This document shows positions 1-5,892 of a stretch of 5,936 nt of DNA, piece after piece. The stretch is from Alphaproteobacteria bacterium. GTDB lineage: Bacteria > Pseudomonadota > Alphaproteobacteria > Geminicoccales > Geminicoccaceae. A program made the translations under genes and the position numbers. The stretch lies in NCBI GenBank assembly GCA_026982585.1, contig JALSGW010000045.1:1-5936 (forward strand). Reading direction: 5' to 3'. The notes beneath the pieces are model-generated. The model saw only the letters and a program-made list of their open reading frames with translations. It made no database searches and was not told the DNA's origin. The first letter of the stretch is position 1. Each line of letters begins with the position of its first letter.

Positions 1-47
1 TCCGCCGCCCACACGTCTCCACACACACACCATGTCCAAGGAACGAA

Positions 48-74
48 GGCTCGCCGCTCCGGGCGAGGCGAGCC
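48..74 (-). terminator. Putative intrinsic terminator after the S49 peptidase gene
   Basis: An 8-base perfect inverted repeat (GGCTCGCC at 48-55, GGCGAGCC at 67-74) encloses an 11-base loop. A competing shorter hairpin can form between 50-55 and 62-67. Read on the minus strand, the stem is followed by a moderately T-rich run (TTCGTTCCTT, positions 47-38), as expected of a Rho-independent terminator. It lies about 65 bases beyond the peptidase stop codon, at the end of the leftward three-gene operon. Read on the plus strand the hairpin has no T tract, so only leftward termination is suggested. The T tract is interrupted by C and G, so efficiency is uncertain. Confidence 0.45.
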
Positions 75-139
75 ACACATCTAGCCTCGCAGCGCCCGCT
101 CTTCAAGAGGGGGGTGTTCCTAGTCCGCACCCGCCCGGC

Positions 140-937
140 TCACAGCCGCACCGGCGGCCCGGAAAACCGCACTTCCAAGGCGTCCACGAGCTCCCAGGCG
201 AGCGCCGCCACAAGTCCGCGCAACAGGCCCGCGCGGGGCGGATTGATCCACCGCAGCCGCACCCTGGGGCCGAACCGCTCCTCGAGCACCTCCTCGAGCT
301 GGCCGAGGCCGTCCGCAAGCCCCAGCGCCACCGCCCGCTCGCCGCTCCACAGCCGACCGCTCAACAGCTCCGCATCCTCCACCCGCAGGCGGCTTCCCCG
401 CCGCTGTTTGATCCAGCCGGCGAAGCGGGCGTGCAGTTCGCGCTGCAGCTCCTCCAGCACCGCCACATGTTCGGGACGTTCGGGCTGAAACGGATCCAGG
501 AAGTCCTTGAGCGGCCCGCGGGCGTGCATCCGCCGTTCCACCCCGAGGCGGCGGATGGCCTCGTGCAATCCGAAGCCCGCGCTCATCACCCCGATGCTGC
601 CGACAAGCGAGCTGGCATCGACCCAGATCTCGTCCGCCGCGGCGGCGATCCAATACCCGCCTGATGCGGCCACGTCCTCCACGAAGGCCAAAACCGGCCG
701 CCCGGACTTCCGGGCCAGGCGGCGGATGCGGCCGGCGATCAGGGAGGCCTGGACCGGCGCGCCGCCGGGGCTGTCGATGACGAGGGCCACCGCCGCGGCC
801 CGGCGCATCCGGAAGGCGGCATCGATGGAGCGGCCGAGCGCCGCCGCACTCCCTCCGCCGCGCCGCCGGGGCCAGCCGCCCAGCACCCCCTGGATCCGCA
901 CCACCGCCACCACGGGCCGCCGAAAGCTCCGGATCAT
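140..937 (-). CDS. S49 family (SppA/SohB-type) serine peptidase, short cytoplasmic form
   Basis: A 265-residue protein with a single S49 peptidase domain. This family uses a Ser-Lys dyad; bacterial SppA members degrade leftover signal peptides or membrane-associated peptides. The N-terminal beta strand and VRIQGVL segment (12-19) match the domain start. IDSPGG (54-59) is the family's substrate-strand motif. Ser92 in VAASGGYW is the expected nucleophile, and Lys144 in RGPLKDFLDPF the expected general base. Their 52-residue spacing equals that of Bacillus subtilis SppA (Ser147/Lys199). SLVGSIGVM (110-118) is also typical. There is no signal peptide or membrane helix, so it is probably cytoplasmic; the C-terminal 30 residues could form an amphipathic helix that touches the membrane. 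It is much shorter than two-domain E. coli SppA. The ATG overlaps the upstream methyltransferase stop by one base (TGATG), with GGAG 8 bases upstream, implying translational coupling. Family assignment is firm; the natural substrate is unknown. Confidence 0.93.
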   Translation of the reverse strand: MIRSFRRPVVAVVRIQGVLGGWPRRRGGGSAAALGRSIDAAFRMRRAAAVALVIDSPGGAPVQASLIAGRIRRLARKSGRPVLAFVEDVAASGGYWIAAAADEIWVDASSLVGSIGVMSAGFGLHEAIRRLGVERRMHARGPLKDFLDPFQPERPEHVAVLEELQRELHARFAGWIKQRRGSRLRVEDAELLSGRLWSGERAVALGLADGLGQLEEVLEERFGPRVRLRWINPPRAGLLRGLVAALAWELVDALEVRFSGPPVRL

Positions 938-1695
938 CAGCGCCGCTCCACGAGCTCGAGCGCCCCGCCCCGGCGCAACACCGCCTCGGCCTCGGCGGTG
1001 AACCGCCCGTCCCGTCCGTGCAGCACGAGACCGCGCAGCAGCCGGCTCTCGCCGCGCCCGCCCTTGCGCGCCGCCACCACCACCCGCTGCGCCCTCCACG
1101 CCTCCTCGGTGGGCCACAGCGGCAGGATGCGCACATCCCCGCATCTCGCCTCGAGGGCGGCGCACAGTTCCGCCAGTCTTCCGGCCCGATGCACCACCAC
1201 CAGCCAGCCCCGCGGCTTCAGGCGGCGCAAGCACAGCTCCAGCCACCGCACAAGGGGCAGGCTCTCCCGGGTGGCGGCATCCCGCCACTTGGAAGCGGTG
1301 CCGGCCTCCCGTGGATGGTAGGGCGGATTGGTCATCACCAGATCGAAGACGGCGTTGCGCAGTTCGTCTGGCAGGGCGGCGAGGTCGGCGGTGTGGACCA
1401 CCATGCGTGAGGTCATGCCGTTGACCTCGGCGTTGTGGCGGGCGAGGGCGGCGAGCTCCGGATCCCGCTCCACCCCGACCACCCGGCATCCGGGCACCCG
1501 CCAGGCGAGGCAGAGCGCCGCGGCCCCCACGCCGCAGCCCACGTCCAGCACCCGATCGCCCGCGCGGGCCGGCACCGCGGCGGCCAGCAGCACCGGGTCG
1601 ATCGCCACCCGGTAGCCGCGCCGGGGTTGGCGGAGGATGAGGCGACCGTCGAGCAGCCGGTCGTCGCTGGCGGCGCTGTCAACCGGGCTCGCCAC
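937..1695 (-). CDS. TrmN6/YfiC-like N6-adenine methyltransferase
   Basis: A class I SAM-dependent methyltransferase, 252 residues from the chosen start. The N-terminal part (13-41, including RLILRQPRRGYR and IDPVLLAAA) is the opening typical of the tRNA1(Val) adenine-37 N6-methyltransferase group. The SAM-binding loop is LDVGCGVGAAAL (50-61), the acidic residue after strand 2 is Glu76 in GVERD, and Asp104 follows in TADL. The catalytic NPPY motif (123-126) is the signature of methylation on the exocyclic nitrogen of adenine. E. coli TrmN6 is of similar length (245 aa). By homology the target is A37 of tRNA1(Val), but related NPPY enzymes modify other RNA, DNA or protein, so the substrate is inferred. 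I chose GTG at 1695 because AAGGGG lies just upstream, family members start about here, and overlap with the DUF2007 gene drops to 17 bases. ATG at 1725 gives 262 residues but lacks a visible ribosome site. The gene ends in a one-base overlap with the peptidase gene. Confidence 0.88.
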   Translation of the reverse strand: MASPVDSAASDDRLLDGRLILRQPRRGYRVAIDPVLLAAAVPARAGDRVLDVGCGVGAAALCLAWRVPGCRVVGVERDPELAALARHNAEVNGMTSRMVVHTADLAALPDELRNAVFDLVMTNPPYHPREAGTASKWRDAATRESLPLVRWLELCLRRLKPRGWLVVVHRAGRLAELCAALEARCGDVRILPLWPTEEAWRAQRVVVAARKGGRGESRLLRGLVLHGRDGRFTAEAEAVLRRGGALELVERR

Positions 1696-1930
1696 CCCCG
1701 TCCCCTTGCGAGCCGTCGAGAGCATGCCGGGCTTGATCGAGCAGCCAGCGGGCGTAGGAGGCGCGGTCCTCCGGCACCATCAGCCGCCGCGGCAACACGC
1801 CCAGACTGCCTTCCACCGCGCTCATCGCGGCATCGAAGACCAGGGTGGGGATCGCCGCCTCCTCCAGCACCGCCCGTGCCCAGGAGAGCTGGACCGGATC
1901 GTTGGTGCGCAGCACTTCCACCAGTGCCAT
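1679..1930 (-). CDS. DUF2007 family protein (putative signal-transducing protein)
   Basis: A small soluble protein of 83 residues, first gene of the leftward operon. LRTNDPVQLS (7-16) and SAVEGSLGVLPRRLMV (37-52) are the characteristic conserved blocks of DUF2007 proteins, a compact ACT-like alpha/beta fold annotated in Pfam as a putative signal-transducing domain; its biochemical role is not established. The open frame extends upstream to an ATG at 2008, but the start at 1930 is clearly preferred: it has a strong ribosome site (GGGAGGTGGG directly before ATG), and the extra 26 residues resemble nothing in the family. The last about ten residues (GSQGDGGGEPG) are a flexible tail that lies inside the overlap with the methyltransferase gene. 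The overlap makes co-translation with the methyltransferase likely. No catalytic residues or membrane segments are visible. Confidence 0.85.
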   Translation of the reverse strand: MALVEVLRTNDPVQLSWARAVLEEAAIPTLVFDAAMSAVEGSLGVLPRRLMVPEDRASYARWLLDQARHALDGSQGDGGGEPG

Positions 1931-2046
1931 CCCACCTCCCGGTGCCGACGGCATTTGCCACCCGACGGCCGTACGTGCTAGCAGTCGGCGGGCGGGAAGG
2001 AAAGGCACAAGCCCGACACGGGGAGTGCGTCTTGGGTTGGACGGCC
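1931..2046. promoter_or_regulatory. Divergent intergenic control region, DUF2007 operon / polyprenyl synthase
   Basis: These 116 bases separate two divergent transcription units and must hold both promoters, unless transcription enters from outside. The DUF2007 ribosome site is at its left edge. A cluster of dyad symmetries lies at 1943-1989: TGCCG-A-CGGCA at 1943-1953, ACGGCCGT at 1965-1972, TGCTAGCA at 1976-1983, and the outer pair GCCGAC (1944-1949) with GTCGGC (1984-1989). A weak rightward sigma-70-like match is TTGCCA (1955-1960), 18 bases, then TAGCAG (1979-1984). None of these is a recognised operator, and short palindromes are common in GC-rich DNA, so only the general assignment is secure. 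Confidence 0.4.
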
Positions 2047-3045
2047 ATGGGGCCGCTTGCGGGGCGGTCGGTGGAGGACGCGTTCGAGGTGGCGCGCAGC
2101 TTGGTGCGCCCGGATCTCGCGCGCGTCGACGGCATCATCCTCGCCAAGCTCGAAAGCCGTGTGCCGCTCATCCCGGAGCTCGCCCGCCACCTCATCGCCG
2201 CCGGCGGCAAGCGGATCCGGCCGCTGCTCACGCTGCTCGCGGCGCGCCTGTGCGGCTACGAGGGGGAGCGTCATCTCGGCCTCGCCGCCTGTGTGGAGTT
2301 CATCCACACCGCAACTCTCCTCCACGACGATGTGGTGGACGAATCCGACCGCCGGCGGGGAACCCCCTCGGCCAATGCGCTTTGGGGCAACAAGGCGCCG
2401 GTGCTGGTGGGGGATTTTTTGTTCTCGCGCGCGTTCGAGCTCATGGTGGAGGACGGCGATCTGCGGGTGCTGCGGATCCTGGCGCGGGCCTCGGCGGTGA
2501 TCGCCGAGGGGGAGGTGGCGCAGCTCGCCACCGCCCACGATCTCACCGTCCACGAATCCGACTATCTTCGGGTGATCGAGGCCAAGACGGCGGCGCTGTT
2601 CGAAGCCGCCTGTCGGATCGGTGCGGTGGTGGCGGACGCACCGCTCGAGGACGCGCTCGCCCGTTACGGGCGCAACCTCGGTATCGCCTTCCAGCTGGTG
2701 GACGACGCGCTCGACTACGGCGCCGACGAGGCGCTGTTGGGCAAGGCGCTCGGGGACGATTTTCGCGACGGCAAGGTGACGCTTCCGGTGTTGCTGGCGG
2801 CCCGCGAGGGGAGCGAGGAGGAGCGGGCCTTCTGGCGACGCACCCTGGAGGAGGGCATCCAGGCGCCCGAGGATCTCCGCCGCGCCCGCGCGCTTCTCGA
2901 GCGCCACGGCAGCGTGGCGGAGACCTTGCGCCGGGCCGAGGCCTACGGGCACGAGGCGCGCCAGGCTCTCCTCGAAGCCCCGCCGTCGCCCTTCCGGGAC
3001 GCCCTGCTCGGCCTTGTCGATTTCTGCATCCGGCGCGGTTATTGA
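2047..3045 (+). CDS. Long-chain polyprenyl diphosphate synthase (octaprenyl/decaprenyl type)
   Basis: A trans-isoprenyl diphosphate synthase of 332 residues that condenses isopentenyl diphosphate units onto an allylic primer. The product is most likely the C40-C50 side chain of ubiquinone. GGKRIRP (53-59) binds diphosphate. The first aspartate-rich motif is DDVVD (94-98) and the second is DDALD (219-223); Lys180-Thr181 and FQ (215-216) complete the active site. The residue five places before the first motif is Ala89 (in HTATLLHDD), a small residue as in E. coli octaprenyl synthase IspB. Short-chain synthases carry an aromatic residue there, so a long product is favoured; exact length cannot be read, though decaprenyl would suit an alphaproteobacterium. 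I chose ATG at 2047. TTG at 2032 in the same frame adds five residues and has a better placed GGGGAG upstream, so it remains a real alternative. The gene is divergent from the DUF2007 operon and ends two bases from a convergent gene. The symbol is left blank because ispB and ddsA-type names depend on chain length. Confidence 0.93.
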   Translation: MGPLAGRSVEDAFEVARSLVRPDLARVDGIILAKLESRVPLIPELARHLIAAGGKRIRPLLTLLAARLCGYEGERHLGLAACVEFIHTATLLHDDVVDESDRRRGTPSANALWGNKAPVLVGDFLFSRAFELMVEDGDLRVLRILARASAVIAEGEVAQLATAHDLTVHESDYLRVIEAKTAALFEAACRIGAVVADAPLEDALARYGRNLGIAFQLVDDALDYGADEALLGKALGDDFRDGKVTLPVLLAAREGSEEERAFWRRTLEEGIQAPEDLRRARALLERHGSVAETLRRAEAYGHEARQALLEAPPSPFRDALLGLVDFCIRRGY

Positions 3046-3047
3046 AC

Positions 3048-4580
3048 CTACATCACGGCTCCGAGCTGCCAGGGCACGAACTCGCACTCTCCGATACCGA
3101 GCCGTTCGCTGCAACTGGGCTCGCCCGAGGCGAGGGCGATCAGGCGGCGGTAGATGCGCCGGCCAAGCGTCTCGAGATCCTCCTCGCCGTCGAGCAGGGT
3201 GCCGCAGTTGATGTCCATGTCGTCTGGCATCCTGCGGCACAGGCCGCTGTGGCTCGCGAGCTTGAGCGAGGGCACCGGCTTGAAGCCGAAACAGGAGCCG
3301 CGGCCGGTGGTGAAGGCGATGAGGTTGGCGCCGCTCGCCACCTGGCCGGTGACCGAACAGGGATCGTAACCGGGGCTGTCCATGAACAGCAGCCCGCGGG
3401 TCCGCGCCGGCTCGGCGTAGAGCAGCACGTCGGCAAGCGGCGCCCGTCCGCCCTTGGCCACCGCGCCGAGGGACTTCTCGAGGATGGTGGTAAGCCCGCC
3501 GGCCTTGTTGCCGGGCGTGGGGTTGTTGTCCATGCTGCCGCCGTGGCGCGCCACATAGGCCTCCCACCAGCGGATGCGCTCCAGCAGTTTCGCGGCCACC
3601 TCCTCGGAGACGGCCCGTTCCAGGAGCAGGTGTTCGGCGCCGTAGATCTCCGGCGTCTCCGCCAGGATGGCGGTGCCGCCCTGGGCGATCAGGAGATCGG
3701 ACGCGTAGCCGAGGGCCGGGTTGGCGGTGATGCCGGAGTAGCCGTCGGAACCCCCGCACTGCAGGGCGAGCACCAGCTCGCTTGCCGCCACCTCCACCCG
3801 CCGCGCCCGCCCCGCCTCGGCGATCATGTCGCGCAGGATGGCGATCCCGCGCTCCACGGTCCTGCGGGTGCCGCCGCACTCCTGGAGGGTGAGGGTCTGC
3901 AGCCCCGGGCCCGGTTCGATGCCCTGCGCTTCGAGGAGAAAGCGGATCTGGTTGGTCTCGCAGCCCAGTCCCACCAGCAGCACGCCGGCGAAATTGGGAT
4001 GACGGAGGAAACCCAGGAGGGTCCGCTGCAGGCAGGCGAAGCCCTCGCCGTCGAGCGCCATGCCGCAGCCGGTGCCGTGGGTGATGGCGACGATCCCATC
4101 CACGCTGGGATGATCGCGGAGGAGCTCCTCGGGGAAGCGCTCGCGGATCAGACGGCACGCGCTTGCGGCGCAGTTGACGGTGGCGATCACCCCGAGATGG
4201 TTGCGGGTGCCGACCCGTCCGTCCTCCCGCACGAAACCCAGAAAATGCCGCGGCAGATCGGGAGGCGGCTGCGGAAGCACCGCGCGAGACCGGCCGGTGC
4301 CGGCGGTCTGCCGGCGCACGTCGCCGAACCCGAGGTTGTGGTCGTGGACGTGCTCGCCCGCGCGGATGGCCCGCCGCGCGAAGCCGATGATCTGCCCGTA
4401 CTTGTGGACCGGCTGCCCGGCCACGAGCGGCCGCAGCGCCACCTTGTGGGCCGCGGGGATGTCGGTCCGGGTGTGGATGCCCGTCCCGTCCACCGGCGTT
4501 CCTGCGGGAATCCGCTGGCGGGCGATCGCCACATCGTCGTCCGGATGGAGACGGATCAGGAGATGGTGCAGTGCCGTCAC
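3048..4580 (-). CDS. UxaA/GarD-family sugar-acid dehydratase (altronate/galactarate dehydratase-like)
   Basis: A 510-residue, apparently intact member of the UxaA family, whose iron-dependent enzymes dehydrate hexonates or hexarates (D-altronate, D-galactarate) to 2-keto-3-deoxy products. Residues 1-85 form the SAF-type N-terminal domain (VAIARQRIPAG, HKVALRPL, GEHVHDHN). A variable proline-rich linker (about 90-111) leads to the catalytic part. Conserved blocks are GRVGTRN (121-127), VNC (135-137), HGTGCGM (168-174), GLGCETN (204-210), QCGGSDGYSGITANP (274-288), ETPEIYGAEHLL (308-319), DNNPTPGNKAGG (351-362) and TTGRGSCFG (424-432). Known members have both domains fused, as here, or split into two genes. 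The match mixes UxaA-like and GarD-like features (MDINCGT near 454-460 is GarD-like), so the substrate is not decided. GTG at 4580 is preceded by GGGGGG and matches the usual family start; an upstream GTG at 4616 (after AGGAACA) would add 12 residues. No uronate transporter, regulator or keto-deoxy kinase is visible nearby. It is convergent with the prenyl synthase and divergent from the thiolase. Confidence 0.9.
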   Translation of the reverse strand: MTALHHLLIRLHPDDDVAIARQRIPAGTPVDGTGIHTRTDIPAAHKVALRPLVAGQPVHKYGQIIGFARRAIRAGEHVHDHNLGFGDVRRQTAGTGRSRAVLPQPPPDLPRHFLGFVREDGRVGTRNHLGVIATVNCAASACRLIRERFPEELLRDHPSVDGIVAITHGTGCGMALDGEGFACLQRTLLGFLRHPNFAGVLLVGLGCETNQIRFLLEAQGIEPGPGLQTLTLQECGGTRRTVERGIAILRDMIAEAGRARRVEVAASELVLALQCGGSDGYSGITANPALGYASDLLIAQGGTAILAETPEIYGAEHLLLERAVSEEVAAKLLERIRWWEAYVARHGGSMDNNPTPGNKAGGLTTILEKSLGAVAKGGRAPLADVLLYAEPARTRGLLFMDSPGYDPCSVTGQVASGANLIAFTTGRGSCFGFKPVPSLKLASHSGLCRRMPDDMDINCGTLLDGEEDLETLGRRIYRRLIALASGEPSCSERLGIGECEFVPWQLGAVM

Positions 4581-4725
4581 GGCGCCCCCCGGTGACGGTT
4601 GGGTGATGACGTACACTGTTCCTGCCACGGCATCCCGGCCGGGACAACGGGTGTGGTTGCGCCGCCTCCTGGGCGGGACTAGATGGGGCCTGTGCTGAGG
4701 AACGGTTGGGCAGGGAGCGGGCGCC
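4581..4725. promoter_or_regulatory. Divergent intergenic control region, UxaA-family gene / thiolase gene
   Basis: A 145-base region between two divergent start codons, so it should contain promoters for both genes. Its most distinct element is the perfect 12-base palindrome TCCCGGCCGGGA at 4633-4644, roughly central, a reasonable candidate operator for shared control. A weak rightward promoter match is TTGCGC (4657-4662), 17 bases, TAGATG (4680-4685); only three positions of each hexamer fit consensus. AGGGAG at 4712-4717 is the thiolase ribosome site, 8 bases before ATG. No riboswitch or attenuator structure was recognised. Confidence 0.4.
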
Positions 4726-5892
4726 ATGACCGCCTGTATCGTCGGCTGGCATCATCTTCCCTTCGGCAAACACGAGGGGCGCGATGTCGAGGAATTGATC
4801 GTGGAGGCGGCGGCCGGAGCGCTCCGCGATGCCGGCGTGGCCCCGGAGGATATCGACGAGATCTGGCTCGGACATTTCAACGGCGGTTTCTGCGAACAGG
4901 AGTTCCCGAGTTCGCTGGTGCTCGGGGTCGACGAGCGGTTGCGCTTCAAGCCCGCCACTCGGGTCGAGAACGCCTGCGCCACCGGATCGGCGGCGGTGTT
5001 CGGCGGGCTCAAATCGATCCGCGGGCGCACCGCGCGGCTGGTGCTGGTGGTGGGCGTGGAACGCATGACCCACCTGCCCGGCGACCAGATCGCCGCCATC
5101 CTGCGCAAGGCGGCCTACCTCAAGGAGGAGGGCGACATCGAGGGCGGCTTCGTGGGCGTCTTCGCCCGCATCGCCCGCGCCTATTTCCAGCGCTACGGCG
5201 ACCAGAGCGAGGCGCTCGCCCGCATCGCCGCCAAGAACCACAGAAACGGCTGCGACAATCCCTGGGCGCAGATGCGCAAGGAGCTGTCGGTGGCCTTCTG
5301 CCGCGAGCCTTCGGACAAGAACCCGATGGTGGTGCCGCCGCTCAAGCGCACCGACTGCTCGCTGGTCTCGGACGGGGCGGCGGCGTTGGTGCTGGCGGAC
5401 GTGGAGACCGCGCTCGCGCTCGAGAAGGCGGTGGTGTTTCGGGCCGCGGTCCAGGTCAACGACCATCTGCCCATGAGCCGGCGTGATGTGGTGGCCTTCG
5501 AGGGATGCGCCGAGGCATGGCGGCGGGCGCTTTCGCAGGCGCAAGTCGCTCTCGAGGATCTCGATGTGGTGGAAACCCACGACTGTTTCACCATCGCCGA
5601 GCTCATCGAGTACGAGGCCATGGGGCTGACCCCGCGAGGCGAGGGCGCGCGCGCCATCCTCGAAGGCTGGACCGAACGGGACGGCAAGCTGCCGGTCAAC
5701 CCGTCCGGCGGTCTCAAGGCCAAGGGGCATCCGATCGGCGCCACCGGGGTCTCGATGCACGTGCTGGTGGCGATGCAGGTGCGCGGTGAGGCGGGAGCGA
5801 TGCAGGTGAAGGACGCCGAGCTCGGCGGCCTCTACAATATGGGCGGGGCGTGTGTGGCCTCCTATGTGAGCATCCTCGAGGCCTTGCGCTGA
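4726..5892 (+). CDS. SCP2-type thiolase (acetyl-CoA acetyltransferase-like)
   Basis: A 388-residue thiolase of the SCP-x/SCP2-like branch, which catalyses reversible Claisen condensation or thiolytic cleavage of acyl-CoA. The catalytic nucleophile is Cys84 in VENACATGSAAVFGG (80-94). As in SCP2-type thiolases, the histidine motif is HDCFTIAELIEYEAMG (285-300) and the second is GGLKAKGHPIGATG (328-341, His335), following NPSGG. The classical C-terminal CxG cysteine motif is absent; instead the chain has NMGGACVASY (371-380), with one cysteine at 376. LKRTDCSLVSDGAAALVL (about 206-223) is a typical structural block. The length is right for a complete enzyme, and there is no signal peptide, so it should act in the cytoplasm. 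The ATG is well supported by AGGGAG 8 bases upstream. No acyl-CoA dehydrogenase, hydratase or DUF35/OB-fold partner is visible, although the window ends 44 bases after the stop. Typical annotations are acetyl-CoA acetyltransferase or 'thiolase domain-containing protein'; the acyl chain is unknown. Confidence 0.93.
   Translation: MTACIVGWHHLPFGKHEGRDVEELIVEAAAGALRDAGVAPEDIDEIWLGHFNGGFCEQEFPSSLVLGVDERLRFKPATRVENACATGSAAVFGGLKSIRGRTARLVLVVGVERMTHLPGDQIAAILRKAAYLKEEGDIEGGFVGVFARIARAYFQRYGDQSEALARIAAKNHRNGCDNPWAQMRKELSVAFCREPSDKNPMVVPPLKRTDCSLVSDGAAALVLADVETALALEKAVVFRAAVQVNDHLPMSRRDVVAFEGCAEAWRRALSQAQVALEDLDVVETHDCFTIAELIEYEAMGLTPRGEGARAILEGWTERDGKLPVNPSGGLKAKGHPIGATGVSMHVLVAMQVRGEAGAMQVKDAELGGLYNMGGACVASYVSILEALR

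Noticed and set aside
21..30. (AC)5 dinucleotide run, possible microsatellite or phase-variable tract
   Set aside because: Only five units, not inside or just before a supported gene, so slippage-based switching cannot be argued.
98..108. Short palindrome-like CTCTT-C-AAGAG downstream of the peptidase gene
   Set aside because: A five-base arm with a one-base centre cannot form a stable hairpin, and no T tract follows it.
32..664. Plus-strand open frame opposite the peptidase gene, preceded by a possible start at 32
   Set aside because: It is the complement of the S49 peptidase, has composition-driven sequence without motifs, and has no ribosome site before its ATG (only the AC repeat).
1679..2008. 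Longer form of the DUF2007 protein starting at ATG 2008
   Set aside because: The added 26 residues are unlike the family, and the internal ATG at 1930 has a near-ideal ribosome site.
4581..4727. Extended N-terminus of the UxaA-family protein from ATG 4727
   Set aside because: The added residues are Pro/Arg-rich without family match, and the extension would overlap the thiolase start; GTG 4580 matches the normal beginning of the SAF domain.
4683..5486. Open frame starting at 4683, just upstream of the thiolase
   Set aside because: It overlaps the thiolase in another frame; the thiolase frame has all catalytic motifs and a better ribosome site, while this one is low-complexity Arg/Gly-rich.
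1978..5760. Very long minus-strand open frame of 1260 codons, plus a 916-codon plus-strand frame at 1845-4595
   Set aside because: Both run antisense or out of frame through several clearly recognised genes. The translations are arginine-, proline- and glycine-rich with no family motifs, the usual consequence of few A/T-rich stop codons in GC-rich DNA.
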